NCBI GenBank assembly: GCA_963839175.1
Contig: CAWIUB010000025.1
Location: forward strand, 1-64,000
Reading direction: 5' to 3'
From: CAWIUB01 sp963839175
Lineage (GTDB): Bacteria > Actinomycetota > Actinomycetes > Mycobacteriales > Jatrophihabitantaceae
DNA length: 64,000 nucleotides
The notes under the pieces are model-generated. The model had not been told where the DNA came from. It made no database searches and saw only the letters and a program-made list of their open reading frames with translations. The position numbers were made by a program, and so were the translations under genes. Of this stretch, positions 52,694 to 62,558 are shown piece by piece (positions within the stretch are counted from its first letter, which is position 1; every line of letters starts with the position of its first letter).

Positions 52694-53092
52694 CTACCCG
52701 CTCTTGTCTGCGAACGAGTGGTGTTCGTGGGTGACCACCCACCGGTCGTCCACCTTGCTCAGGCCGATGGTGAGCCGCAGCCGCTGTTCGGGGTCTCGCT
52801 CGAAGTCGGCGGGCGTGCCGCAGCGAAGTAGCGCGAAGGCAAATGCGACCTCCGCGCCGGCCGTGACGTGCAGCGATTCGATCTCGAACACCGCGCCGGA
52901 GGACTGCCATTCGAAGAAGCCTGGCCAGGTATCGCGGTAGGCGTCGATGCCACGGACGCCGCGCTCGGGCGGCGGCACGTCGAACATGACGATGTCGGGT
53001 GCGTGGTTGGCGAGCACGGCGGGCAGGTCGCCGGCGTGGACCGCGCTGGCCCAGACCTCGATCAGGTCGCGGATCTGCTGTTCGTCGGTCAT
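52694..53092 (-). CDS. SnoaL-like protein
   Basis: 132 residues with the SnoaL/NTF2-like fold (DLIEVWASAVHAGDLPAVLA, WPGFFEWQSSGAVFEIESL). Divergent from the sigma factor 78 bp away. In actinobacteria such pairs are common; the protein may bind a small effector. Confidence 0.8.
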   Translation of the reverse strand: MTDEQQIRDLIEVWASAVHAGDLPAVLANHAPDIVMFDVPPPERGVRGIDAYRDTWPGFFEWQSSGAVFEIESLHVTAGAEVAFAFALLRCGTPADFERDPEQRLRLTIGLSKVDDRWVVTHEHHSFADKSG

Positions 53093-53170
53093 CGTTCCTC
53101 CTCGATGCGGTGCTTGAGGGTGGAACCCCGGGCGTCGCGTGAATTCATCGCAGCGCGCCATGATGAGCCG

Positions 53171-54121
53171 GTGACCGTGCCCGCCGCTCTGCTCGACGCT
53201 GCGCGTTCCGGAGACGCCGGTGCCTTCGAGCAGCTGGTCGGACCGTACCGCGGCGAGCTGCAGGCGCACTGCTACCGGATGCTCGGCTCGTTGCACGACG
53301 CGGAGGACGTGGTGCAGGAGAGCCTGATACGCGCCTGGCGTACGGTCGGCAGCCTCGATGACCGCGGCTTCGTCCGCGCGTGGCTCTACAAGATCGCGAC
53401 AAACCGGTGCCTCACCGCGATCGAGCGGCGCGGTCGCCGGGAGCTGCCCTTCGATCTCGCGCCCGGAACGCCCGCCACCGAGTTCCGCTGGCTCGAGCCC
53501 TACCCCGACCCCTCGCCCGAGACGCGATACCTTGCCCGAGAGAGTGTCGAGCTTGCATTCGTGGCGGCGTTGCAGCACTTGTCCGCGCTCCAGCGGGCGG
53601 CGCTGATCCTGCGGGAGGTGCTCGGCTTCTCGGCTGCCGAGACCGCCGACCTGCTCGACACCTCGACCGCCTCCGTCAACAGCGCTGTGCAACGTGCCCG
53701 AAGGGTGATCGACTCGACCGCACCGACCCAGCAGACCGTGCTGCGAGACCTCGGCCACGAAGCGACCGCCGCGATCATCGCGCGCTGGGCCGATGCGTGG
53801 GAGGCCGGCGATGTCGACGCGATCGTCGCGATGCTCGCCGAGGACGCGCGCTACTCGATGCCGCCGCTGCCCGAGTGGTACCGGGGGACGGAGCAGATCC
53901 GCGTCTTCCTGGTCGGTGGCCCGCTGCAGTCACGCTGGCGGTTCCTGCCGACGACGGCAAACGGCCAACTCGCGTTCGGCACCTACCTGTGGGACGACGA
54001 CACTCAGCAGTTCGTACCCGGCGGCCTCGACGTCCTCACCATCCGGGACGGACGCGTCGGGGAGATCGTCGCGTTCCTGACCGCCGACCTCACCCGCTTC
54101 GGACTTCCACCAATCGTGTAG
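53171..54121 (+). CDS. ECF-type sigma factor with SnoaL-like C-terminus (SigG/TIGR02960-like)
   Basis: 316 residues. Regions: FEQLVGPYRGELQAHCYRM and DAEDVVQESLIRAWRTVGSL (region 2), LILREVLGFSAAETADLL then TSTASVNSAVQRARRVID (region 4), followed by a SnoaL-like domain with SMPPLPEWYRGTEQIRVFL and the ending RVGEIVAFLTADLTRFGLP. GTG start 53171. The C-terminal domain probably adjusts activity, and the divergent SnoaL gene may be its target. Confidence 0.88.
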   Translation: MTVPAALLDAARSGDAGAFEQLVGPYRGELQAHCYRMLGSLHDAEDVVQESLIRAWRTVGSLDDRGFVRAWLYKIATNRCLTAIERRGRRELPFDLAPGTPATEFRWLEPYPDPSPETRYLARESVELAFVAALQHLSALQRAALILREVLGFSAAETADLLDTSTASVNSAVQRARRVIDSTAPTQQTVLRDLGHEATAAIIARWADAWEAGDVDAIVAMLAEDARYSMPPLPEWYRGTEQIRVFLVGGPLQSRWRFLPTTANGQLAFGTYLWDDDTQQFVPGGLDVLTIRDGRVGEIVAFLTADLTRFGLPPIV

Positions 54122-54297
54122 ATCACCCGCTGCAGATACCGGACCTCCAGCTCCGCGGTCACAACCGGCTGGCACCAAACGGCGGCGCCCAGCGCCCGCC
54201 TCGAGCACCTTGTCCCCGAGTCCGGAATATCTGCGGTCGCGGAAAGTTAGATAGACAGTCATCAATATGACCGGACCGAGGGCGGGAGGTGGTCTGC

Positions 54298-54927
54298 GTG
54301 GACGCGGCCGCGATCTCCGGGTTGCTGGCCGGATATGGGATCGCCATGCCGGTGGGGGCCATCGCAATCTTCCTGATCAGGCTTGGTGCGACCGCCTGCC
54401 TGTGCATCGGTGCCGCGGCAGGTCTTGGTGCGGCGAGCGTGGATGGCGGATATGCGCTGACCACGGTGGTCGGCGGCCGCGGATTCGCCCGCCAAGTCCA
54501 TGCCGAAGCGGCCCAGCTGCACTGGGCGACCGGCGTGCTGCTTGCCGCGGTCGCGGCCTGGATGGGAGTCGCCACCCTGCGCCGCTACCGCGCCTCTGGC
54601 GCCGAACCCGGCGTGGCGCTGCGGTTGCGCACGCCGCTGCGCGCCTACACGGCGCTGGCCGGTGTCACGGTGCTCAACCCGCTGACCGTGGTGTACTGGG
54701 CGGCGCTGGTCCTGGGCCGGCAGGCCTCGGCTGTCGGCTTCACTGCCACCCAGGCCGGGGTGTTCGTGCTGGCGGTGGTCGCTGCGTCGGCGAGCTGGCA
54801 ACTGCTGCTGGTCAGCGGTGGGGCACTGGTCGGCCGAGTGGTCGGCGGCCGGCGCGGCATGCTGGTGATCTCCCTGGCCTCCAGCCTGCTGATCGCCGCA
54901 CTCGCGGCCCAGATACTCAGCCGGTGA
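54298..54927 (+). CDS. LysE-family exporter
   Basis: 209 residues with LysE/RhtB features: LLAGYGIAMPVGAIAIFLIR near the start, GVTVLNPLTVVYWAALVLG in the middle, and the closing helices. Probably exports amino acids or related molecules. GTG 54298 has GGGAGG 11 bases upstream. Confidence 0.85.
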   Translation: MDAAAISGLLAGYGIAMPVGAIAIFLIRLGATACLCIGAAAGLGAASVDGGYALTTVVGGRGFARQVHAEAAQLHWATGVLLAAVAAWMGVATLRRYRASGAEPGVALRLRTPLRAYTALAGVTVLNPLTVVYWAALVLGRQASAVGFTATQAGVFVLAVVAASASWQLLLVSGGALVGRVVGGRRGMLVISLASSLLIAALAAQILSR

Positions 54928-55071
54928 CGGCATGCATCTCAACGACGTGACTGTGAGGGCCAGGATGTGCAACCGGCACTTCAGGGTTGTCCGGTCGGTG
55001 ATAGCTCGCGCCGGAACCCGAGGCTTCTCGGCGAGCCGGCATCTACAACACCCAGAATTGAAGGAGGAACG

Positions 55072-55830
55072 ATGAACCGAGTGAAGTCGGCCGACGGGAC
55101 CACGATCGCGCTCGACCGGTCGGGCAGCGGACCCGCGCTGGTGCTGGTAGTCGGCGCGTTCAGCGACCGATCCTCGACCAAGACGCTCGCCGCTGGCCTA
55201 GCATCGCAGTTCACCGTTTACGAATATGACCGGCGCGGCCGCGGAGACAGCACCGACACCGCGCCCTGGGCGATCGAGCGGGAAGTCGAAGACCTCGCCG
55301 CCGTCGTGGCCCAAGCCGGGGGCTCGGCCTTCCTCTTCGGCCACTCCTCGGGCGGGGCACTCGTCCTCGAGGCCGCCGCGCGAGGCGTGCCCACCCGCGG
55401 CGTGGTCGCCTACGAACCGCCCTACACCATCGGGCCGAGCAGCAGCGTCGGCGACGAACTCGATGCCCTAGTCGCCGCCGGGCGACACAGCGAAGCCGCC
55501 GAACGCTTCCTGTCCCTGTTCACCCCGCCGCAGGTCATCGACCAGATGAAAGCCGGCCCCTACTGGGCCCACCTGCAATCCTTCGCCGGCACCCTCCCCT
55601 ACGAGGTTCGGCTCAGCAACGACGAGAAGGTGCCGACCGACCGCCTAGCGGCAGTCACCGCGCCAACCCTTGTCCTCGCCGGCGGGGACAGTCCCGACTG
55701 GGCCCGCGACACCGCCGAGCGGGTCGCCGCCCCGATCCCTGCCGGCCGCTGGCGCATGCTCGAAGGACAAAGCCACGGCGTCGCGGACGAGGTCTTGATC
55801 CCGGTACTCAAACAGTTCTTCGCCCCGTAA
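55072..55830 (+). CDS. Alpha/beta-hydrolase
   Basis: 252 residues with YEYDRRGRGDSTDTAPW, nucleophile GHSSGGALV (residue about 94), acid in LVLAGGDSPDW and His in GQSHGVADE. Intact GxSxG, unlike the hydrolase at 22840. Start ATG 55072 with AGGAGG upstream. Confidence 0.88.
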   Translation: MNRVKSADGTTIALDRSGSGPALVLVVGAFSDRSSTKTLAAGLASQFTVYEYDRRGRGDSTDTAPWAIEREVEDLAAVVAQAGGSAFLFGHSSGGALVLEAAARGVPTRGVVAYEPPYTIGPSSSVGDELDALVAAGRHSEAAERFLSLFTPPQVIDQMKAGPYWAHLQSFAGTLPYEVRLSNDEKVPTDRLAAVTAPTLVLAGGDSPDWARDTAERVAAPIPAGRWRMLEGQSHGVADEVLIPVLKQFFAP

Positions 55831-56130
55831 CCGCCGGATCAGCGTCGACTGGCCGCCCGAGCGGGATCGCGACGATTGATCACGGCCAGCCAGGTTGGCT
55901 GCGCGCGATATCGCAGCGTGCGACCGCGGTGTCGAGCGTCATGGTGCGCCCGTACCGCAAGCGGATCCTCAAATGAGAGGGCCAGGCCCGCGCATATCGC
56001 GCGGCGCCCCGTGCATCGGTTAGCCGACGAAGGCATACCCCCAATTTCGGCGCTCCCGGAAGCTTGCGTGATGACCTTGCGTGGTCGCGTCGTCCGCTCA
56101 AGTCACGCGGGCTCGACGGTCGTCTCACTC
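55831..56130. other. Region between hydrolase and ISKra4-type element
   Basis: About 300 bp with no supported gene. It contains the left flanking half of the insertion target. Confidence 0.4.
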
Positions 56131-56280
56131 ATTCGTTTGGGTGCGGCTCTCCGGGAGTGACGCCGCGCCAGGCTGAAGCGCCGTCGCTGTAGAGACACGC
56201 GGGCGGGAAGATCCAGCACTTCGCTGGATGGTTCTGTTCTCCTTCTCTGTATATAGATCTACCTACAGGGAGGAGCTAGG

Positions 56281-56592
56281 ATGCCCTGCATCGTGTCCAG
56301 GTCCCAACCATTGGTGCTGCGTGGCAGGCTGACCACGTTTCGCCGCCGCTGCGGAAAGCCGTCGTGCCGGTGCGCGACCGGCGAGCCGCACGAGAGCCCG
56401 GCGCTGACCTTCACCGAGCAGGGGCGGAGCAAGACCATCACCCTGTCCGTCGCCGAGGTGGTGGAGGTGGCCGCCGCGCTGGTTCGCTACGAGCAGGCCA
56501 GGGCCAGGCTGGACGCGCAGGCCGAGGCGGGCCTGGCCAGGCTGCGCGGTCGCCGCCGGGCCGGGCCGGATGCGAACGGCGCGGGCAGGTGA
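56281..56592 (+). CDS. DUF6788-type accessory protein of the IS
   Basis: 103 residues with TTFRRRCGKPSCRCATGEPH (zinc-binding CxxxxCxC type) and a coiled-coil end. GGGAGGAG precedes ATG 56281. Companion of ISKra4-family transposases; overlaps the transposase start by four bases. Confidence 0.75.
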   Translation: MPCIVSRSQPLVLRGRLTTFRRRCGKPSCRCATGEPHESPALTFTEQGRSKTITLSVAEVVEVAAALVRYEQARARLDAQAEAGLARLRGRRRAGPDANGAGR

Positions 56593-58078
56593 GCGTCGCG
56601 GAGGCGTGCGCGGACCCGTTCGCGGGCCCGCGGGGCTGCTTCGAGGAGTTGATCGGCTGGCTGGAGGGGACCGAGGCCGGCGGTTTGACCCACGCCGAGT
56701 TGGAAGACCAGCTCGAGGTGCGTGGTCGGGAGTTGCTGCGCCAGATGCTGCAGGGACAACTGGAGCTGCGGGCGCTGCGCGAGCAGCGAGCCGAGGTCAC
56801 TGACGCCGAGGGTGTTCGGCACGGGGCTGTGGAGCCTGGCCACGTCCGCCCGCTGGCAAGCGTCTTCGGCGCGGTCGACGTGGGCCGGTTGGCCTACCGG
56901 CACCGCGGGCACGCCAACCTGTATCCGGCAGATGCCGTGTTGAACCTGCCCAACGAGCGGCACTCGCACGGCATCCGCAAGCTGGCCGCGATCGAGTCCG
57001 CCCGGGGCTCGTTCGACGAGGCCGCCACCGCGATCGAGCGCAGCACAGGGCAGCCGATCGGCAAGCGCCAGGTGGAATCGCTCACCGCCCGGGCGCGGCC
57101 GACGTCGAGCACTTCTACGCCGGCAGGCGGCCACCCCCGGCCCCCGAGACCGACCTGCTGGTGATCTCCGCCGACGGCAAGGGCATCGTCATGCGCCCGG
57201 ACTCGCTTCGCCCCACGACGGCCAAAGCCGCCGTGACCAGCAAGCTGGCCACCCGCCTGTCCAAGGGCGAAAAGCGCAACCGCAAACGCCTGGCCGAGGT
57301 CGGCACGGTCTACGACCTCACCCCGGTCCGGCGAACCGCCGCGGACGTAATGGGTCCCCACGACGACGCCCAGACGCCGCCTGCCCCCAAGGCGAACAAC
57401 AAGTGGGTGACCGCCAGCGTCGCCGAGGACGCCACCGAGGTGCTCGCCACAGTCTTCGACGAGGCCGAACGACGCGACCCAGAACACAAACGCACCTGGG
57501 TCGCCCTGGTCGACGGCAACAACCACCAGATCGACCGGATCAAGGCCGAGTCCACCGCCCGCGGGATCGAGGTCCCGATCATCGTCGACCTCGTTCACGT
57601 GCTCGAGTACATCTGGGCCGCAGCATGGTGCTTCTACCCCGAGGCAGACCCGGCCGCAGAGGATTGGGTGCGCGACCGCGCGGTCGCCGTCCTCGCCGGA
57701 GGCGCCCGGGCGGTGGCGACCGGGCTGCGCAGACGGGCCAGCGCACAGGGCCTGCCCGCGAGCAAACGCAAGAAGGCCGACGAGGCGGCCCGGTATCTGA
57801 CCAACAAGGCCGACTACCTCGACTACCCGAAGGCACTCGCCGCGGACTGGCCGATCGCCACCGGCGTCATCGAAGGCGCCTGCAGACACCTCGTCAAGGA
57901 CCGCATGGACATCACCGGCGCCCGCTGGAGCACCCAGGGAGCCGAGGCCGTGCTCAAACTCCGCGCCGTTCGAGCCAACGACCACTTCGACGACTACTGG
58001 CGCTACCACCTCGACCGCGAACGCCGACACGTCCACCAGCCGCGCTACCTCGACGGCGTCGTACCCGCCGCCGCATAA
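56589..58078 (+). pseudogene. ISKra4-family transposase, frameshifted
   Basis: GTG 56589 starts VSVAEACADPFAGPRGCFEE; the N-terminal frame runs through RLAYRHRGHANLYPADAVLN and ESARGSFDEAATAIERSTG. At about 57095 the frame moves by minus one (CG repeated in GGGCGCGGCC), giving ADVEHFYAGRR then LLVISADGKGIVM (first catalytic Asp), VALVDGNNHQ (second) and the closing GVIEGACRHLVKDRMDITGA (third acidic residue). A programmed frameshift is not excluded, but no slippery heptamer is visible. Confidence 0.75.
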
Positions 58079-58325
58079 TCACTCCCGGAGAGCCGCACCC
58101 CATTCGTTCTGCTGGGGCGCCGGGCACCTCCACGGCTCCAGGCCCAATGGCAAGATCGTGAGCGATTCGGTCGACGCTTACAGTGCCGAGGGACGTGCGT
58201 GCAGTTGCAGGCTCGCGAGGTGTCAACCTCGTGCCGCTGAAGATCAGATCTTCGCTCGAGTAGGGGTACGAATCAATGGCTATTCGGCACGTTGTCACGA
58301 TCGACGTTGCGCCCGGCAAGGCAGC

Positions 58326-58970
58326 CTACCGCTTGGGTGCCGCAGCTTCGAGGGCGTCGATGCTGCCGGACATGATTGTGCGGATGTGCTCGGTGATCTG
58401 CTGGAGTGGCCAGTCCCACCAGGCGAGCGCCAACAGGCGGCTGATGTCCTCCTCGCTGTATCGGCGCCGGATGAGCCTGGCCGGGTTGCCACCGACGATG
58501 CCGTAGTCGGGGACGTCGTCGACGACGACGGAACCGGAGGCGATGATCGCTCCGTTGCCGATACGGACGCCGGGCATCACCATGGCCCGGTATCCGAACC
58601 AGACGTCGTTGCCCACCACGGTGTCACCGCGTCCGGGCAGGCCGGTGATGAGATCGAAGTGCTCGGCCCAGGAGCCGCCCATGATCGGGAAAGGGAAGGT
58701 CGAGGGGCCGTCCATGCGGTGATTGCCGCCGTTCATGATGAACCGCACGCCCTCGCCCAGCGCGCAGAACTTCCCGATGAGCAGCTTTTCCGGCCCGTAG
58801 TGATACAGCACGTTGCGGGTCTCGAAGGCGGTTGGATCATCCGGGTCGTCGTAGTAGGAGAACTCCCCGACCTCGATCAGCGCGGAGGTGATCAGCGGCT
58901 TCAGCAGCACCACACGCGGCTGCTCGAGCATCGGATGCACCACAGTCGGGTCGGCGGGAATCTCTGGCAT
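58326..58970 (-). CDS. Xenobiotic acetyltransferase (CatB/Vat-type, left-handed beta helix)
   Basis: 214 residues with hexapeptide repeats: LIGKFCALGEGVRFIMNGGN and NHRMDGPSTFPFPIMGG with the catalytic His, DVWFGYRAMVMPGVRIGNGA, SVVVDDVPDYGIVGGNPARL. CatB/Vat-type acetyl-CoA-dependent acetyltransferases inactivate chloramphenicol or streptogramins or act on other alcohols. Many chromosomal members have unknown substrates. ATG 58970 chosen. Confidence 0.88.
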   Translation of the reverse strand: MPEIPADPTVVHPMLEQPRVVLLKPLITSALIEVGEFSYYDDPDDPTAFETRNVLYHYGPEKLLIGKFCALGEGVRFIMNGGNHRMDGPSTFPFPIMGGSWAEHFDLITGLPGRGDTVVGNDVWFGYRAMVMPGVRIGNGAIIASGSVVVDDVPDYGIVGGNPARLIRRRYSEEDISRLLALAWWDWPLQQITEHIRTIMSGSIDALEAAAPKR

Positions 58971-59090
58971 CGCGAATCGTTCCTCGTAGGCTGCGGAGTG
59001 ACGCAACTATGGTCGCAAAGCCCCGGCCAGCCATGGGGTAAGAACAAAACCTGTGGGCCGTGATCGACCGGGTCGGGCACACTGGCGGAC

Positions 59091-59462
59091 ATGGCTGTGC
59101 GGCTGCATCACGTCGTCGTGGATGCTCACGATCTGGCTGGCCTCGCGCGGTTCTGGGCGCAGGCGCTGGGCTGGAGAATCCTGTCCGAGCGCGAGCGGGA
59201 GGTCGTCATCGGCCAGGATGAGACCGCGCCGATCGGCATGTGCTTCATGCCGGTGCGAGAATCCAAGACGATCAAGAACCGGGTGCACCTCGACCTGACG
59301 ACCGGTGCCGACGATCGCGACGCTGAAATTCAGCGCCTGCTTCAGCTTGGCGCACGCCGTGTGGACATCGGGCAGGCCGGCAACGTGTCATGGACCGTGC
59401 TCGCCGACCCCGAGGGAAATTAGTTCTGTGTCGTGCGCCCGAAGACAACGCTGATCGGCTAA
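59091..59462 (+). pseudogene. Glyoxalase/VOC protein with premature amber stop
   Basis: MAVRLHHVVVDAHDLAGLAR opens a VOC fold with QALGWRILSERERE and RVHLDLTTGADDRDAEIQRL. The frame ends at DPEGN followed by TAG (59421-59423), where GAG (E) is expected; in the same frame FCVVRPKTTLIG then runs to TAA 59460. One base turns E into a stop, cutting 13 residues and the metal-binding E. Confidence 0.75.
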
Positions 59463-59480
59463 CCTGCCGCGGCATCACCG

Positions 59481-60276
59481 GTGTCACGAGCCGCCAGAAT
59501 CGGCGAGACGGCAGCCGGAATGCGAGTCAAGCACATCGCGGCGCTCCGCTTCGGCGGCCGGACGGAGCCGGCCGTGACCGCCTCCGTGCAGCCCCGAGCT
59601 GGTCCGTTGGATGACCCGATGGCCGGCATCAACGCGCTGACGATGGCCGCCGTCGCCCGGCAGCTGGGCTCATACACGCCGATGGCGCTCTACCGCTACG
59701 TATCGAGCAAGGACGGTCTGGTCGACTTGATGCTCGACCACGTCACCCGCCGAGATCGAGCTCCCATCCGAGCCAGGCGCAGACTGGCGCGCCGATCTGC
59801 GCGCGATCGCCTCGAGAAGCTGGGAGATGGTCATGCGACACAGCTGGTACGCCCAGCTAGTGCACACCCGACCGCCGCTCGGCCCGAACATGATGCGCCG
59901 CACCGAGCTCGTCCTTCACATCCTCACCCGCCACGGCGCCACCATGGCCGATGCGATGACCTATGCCGCGATCCTCGACCGGCACATCTTCGGAGGTGCG
60001 CTGCAGGCTGCCGAGGAACGGGCCATGGAGCTGCGATACGGGCTCACGAACGTCGACGAGCTGACCGACGCCATCAAAGCGGTGCGCGAACAGGTCGCCA
60101 CAGACGGCAGATCCCCGATCCTGTCCACGTGGATGGCCGACCAGCAGGTCGCCAGCCCCGACCAGCAGCTCGAGCTTGGTCTGAGCTTCCTGTTCGACGG
60201 CATCGCGGCTCAGCTATCCAAACGCAAGCCGGGCACGAGGCCCCCGCCGACCAACTCGAACGGGCCAACCGGATAA
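59481..60276 (+). pseudogene. TetR-type regulator, frameshifted
   Basis: One frame gives ALTMAAVARQLGSYTPMALY and RYVSSKDGLVDLMLDHV (DNA-binding domain). Near 59750 the frame changes to the one holding WEMVMRHSWYAQLVHTRPPL and VDELTDAIKAVREQVATDG, ending at 60276. The N-terminal part before ALTM is also not convincing. Probably a TetR/AcrR repressor in decay. Confidence 0.7.
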
Positions 60277-60603
60277 CAGGCGGCAACGCCACTAAACGTC
60301 CGCTTGCGCCACCGGTCGCCGTCGAGGACGGCAACGCGGCGACTGGGGCGGGCGACGCCAGAGGTCCAGCTTGGGCCGGATGGCGCCGACCGCATGACTC
60401 ATGGGCCGCCCATGAATGCCCGGCGGCACGCGAGAACCTCCAGAGCCTCACGCTCGCCGCGACGAAGAGTGCTGTCATCGACATACCGTCGCCACGACGC
60501 GATTCGTTCCGGTAACCGATCCCCGAGATGCGAGACATCTGACCCTGACATAGGGGTGCGGCTCCGCCGCACAGAACACCGAGGTGGCTCCACACAACTC
60601 TTG
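60277..60603. other. Intergenic region
   Basis: Some 330 bp with no supported gene or repeat. Confidence 0.4.
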
Positions 60604-61586
60604 TTACACCGGCCGCGCCGAATCGGCGATCGGCTTGGTCTGGGTGGTTGCGGGGCGTGATGCCGCCGGGGTGTCCGACCTTGGTTTCACGTAGGGCGGG
60701 TTCGTGCGCGTCTGCTCAGAGCCGGTCGCGACGGGGATGATCCGCTCACCCATCAGCTCGAGCGGGCGGATCGACGCGGCGCCGACGACCACGCCCTGCG
60801 CGTGCACGATGCCCAGCTCGGCGAACCGCTTCAGCTCGGCGAGGATCTCATCGATGTGTTCGCCGTTCGGCCCGGGGTCGAAGCGGAACTGGATCGTCTT
60901 TTCGATCTCGTGGTAGTCGCGGCCGACCGAGGCGCAGTGCTCGCGCAGCACGTCGAGTTTGCGGGCGACGTCGGGGCCGGCGAACAGGTTGCACGCCTGC
61001 GCGTACTTTGCGACCAGCCGCAGCGTCTTCCGCTCCCCGGAGCCGCCGATCAGGATCGGCGGGCGCGGACGGCGCAGCGGCTGCGGCGAGTTCAGGGTGC
61101 GCTCCAGGGTGTAGTGCTCGCCGCGGTACGGGCCGTCGTCGTCGCTACACTCTGCGAGAAGATCTGCAACGCCTCCTCCAGCCGCTCGAAGCGCTCCGCG
61201 GTGGGCGGGAACGGCAGCCCCAGCCCGCGCGCCTCGTCCTCGTTCCAGGCTGCGCCAATACCCAGCCAGGCGCGGCCTCCAGAGAGCACGTCGAGGGTGG
61301 TCACGCACTTGGCCAGCAGCCCCGGCTCGCGATAGACCACCGCAGTCACCCACGACACCAGCTCCACCCGCGAGGTGCACGCCGCCAGATAGCCCAGCGT
61401 GGTGTATGCCTCGAGCATCTCGTGCTCCGGTGGGCCGAGCCCGCGGATCTGCCACACGTGATCCATCACGCTCACCCGCGCGAACCCGGCCTCCTCGGCG
61501 GCGACCGCGACCCGGCGCAGGTCCTGCGCGAGGTTCCCCGGCCCGCCCGGCCAGGTGAAGTCCGCGATGTGCAGCCCGATCTTCAT
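60604..61586 (-). pseudogene. F420-dependent luciferase-like oxidoreductase, frameshifted
   Basis: MKIGLHIADFTWPGGPGNLA with VSVMDHVWQIRGLG, WVTAVVYREPGLLAKCVTTL and GGRAWLGIGAAWNEDEARGL matches TIGR03560-type LLM enzymes. Near 61145 the frame changes to GPYRGEHYTLERTLNSPQPL, PPILIGGSGERKTLRLVAKY and a C-terminal extension ending at 60604. A small indel separates the parts. Confidence 0.8.
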
Positions 61587-61712
61587 GCCGATCCCTCTGG
61601 CCCGAAAATACGACACCACCGGAGCAGGCGGCAGCCACCCGGCGGAGCGCCGCGGAGCCGGGTTTCCGCAGGACGGACCAGTAGCGGTGTTTGGTTATGG
61701 TGACGTTGACGG

Positions 61713-62503
61713 TCAGGCGGCCTGTCCGTCGACGGACTCGAGGGTGACCTTATAGCCCAGGCGTTGCAGGCTGCGCAGGTGGCTGGCGACCTGGCGACGG
61801 TGATGCATGCGGGTCTCGTAGTAGTCGACGCCGAGGTCGTGGTAATCGGCGGTGGGATCGGAAAGCAGTGCGTGGGCGATGGTAAGGATGGTGTTGCCGA
61901 CGGCGACCTGGGCTTTGGCCTTGCCCCGGCGTTTGGCCAGCCGCCGATAGCGCGCCCCGAGCCGGGTCCGGGTCCGCCCGGCGGCGACGGACGCCTCGCC
62001 GAGCACCCCGGCGAGGTAGCGGTTGCCCTTGCCGCGGGAGTTGCGGCCGTTGCGCTTGCCGGCCGACTGTTTGACCTGCGGGCAATACTTCGCCCAGGAC
62101 ACCAGGTGCCCGGCGGTGGCGAATACGCTCATGTCCACCCCGATCTCGGCGATCAGGTCCTGGGCGGCGCTGCGACCGATCCCGGTGATGCCGTCCAACT
62201 GGACGACCTGCCGTTCAAAAGGGGTGATCAGCTCCTCCACCTGGGCGGTCAGCTTGTCGATCTGGGCGGTCAGCCGGTCAACATTGTCCAACATCATCTG
62301 GAGCACGAACGCGTGGTGATCGGTGAACGTGTCCGCCCCGTCCAGCGCCTCCTGCAGCGCCGAGATCTTCACCCGCAGCCGGCCACGGGCCAGCTGGGCC
62401 AGCGCCTTCGGATCCCGGCAGCCGCCGATCAGCGCCTCCATGATCTGCCGGGCGGACACCCCGTGCAGATCCGAGACCACCACCGACAGCTTCAGCAGAG
62501 CTT
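61713..62503 (-). pseudogene. IS110-family transposase, N-terminally truncated
   Basis: Keeps the C-terminal Tnp_20 part: KLSVVVSDLHGVSARQIMEA, the IS110 core QLDGITGIGRSAAQDLIAEI with the conserved serine-type GIGRSAA, and ADYHDLGVDYYETRMHHRRQ. The N-terminal DEDD domain is missing: the reading stops abruptly at about 62503, 55 bp from the tyrosine recombinase end. Probably cut by insertion of that element. Confidence 0.85.
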
Positions 62504-62558
62504 TTCTGAACTAAATGATCTTGCTCTGGCACTGTGGGGTGGCTTTCGGGCTTGGGGT

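Larger units (their letters stand above)
56138..58101 (+). mobile_element. ISKra4-type insertion sequence, complete ends
   Basis: Perfect 22-bp inverted repeats at 56139-56160 and 58079-58100 (GGGTGCGGCTCTCC...). ATTCGTT flanks both sides (56131-56137, 58102-58108) as a seven-base target duplication, leaving one non-matching base at each tip. Contains a small upstream ORF and a transposase that is frameshifted. Intact ends and duplication show recent insertion. Confidence 0.88.

Noticed and set aside
56589..58078. Programmed frameshift in the ISKra4-type transposase
   Set aside because: Possible for the family, but the switch point has no slippery heptamer or clear downstream structure, so it is annotated as a frameshift only.
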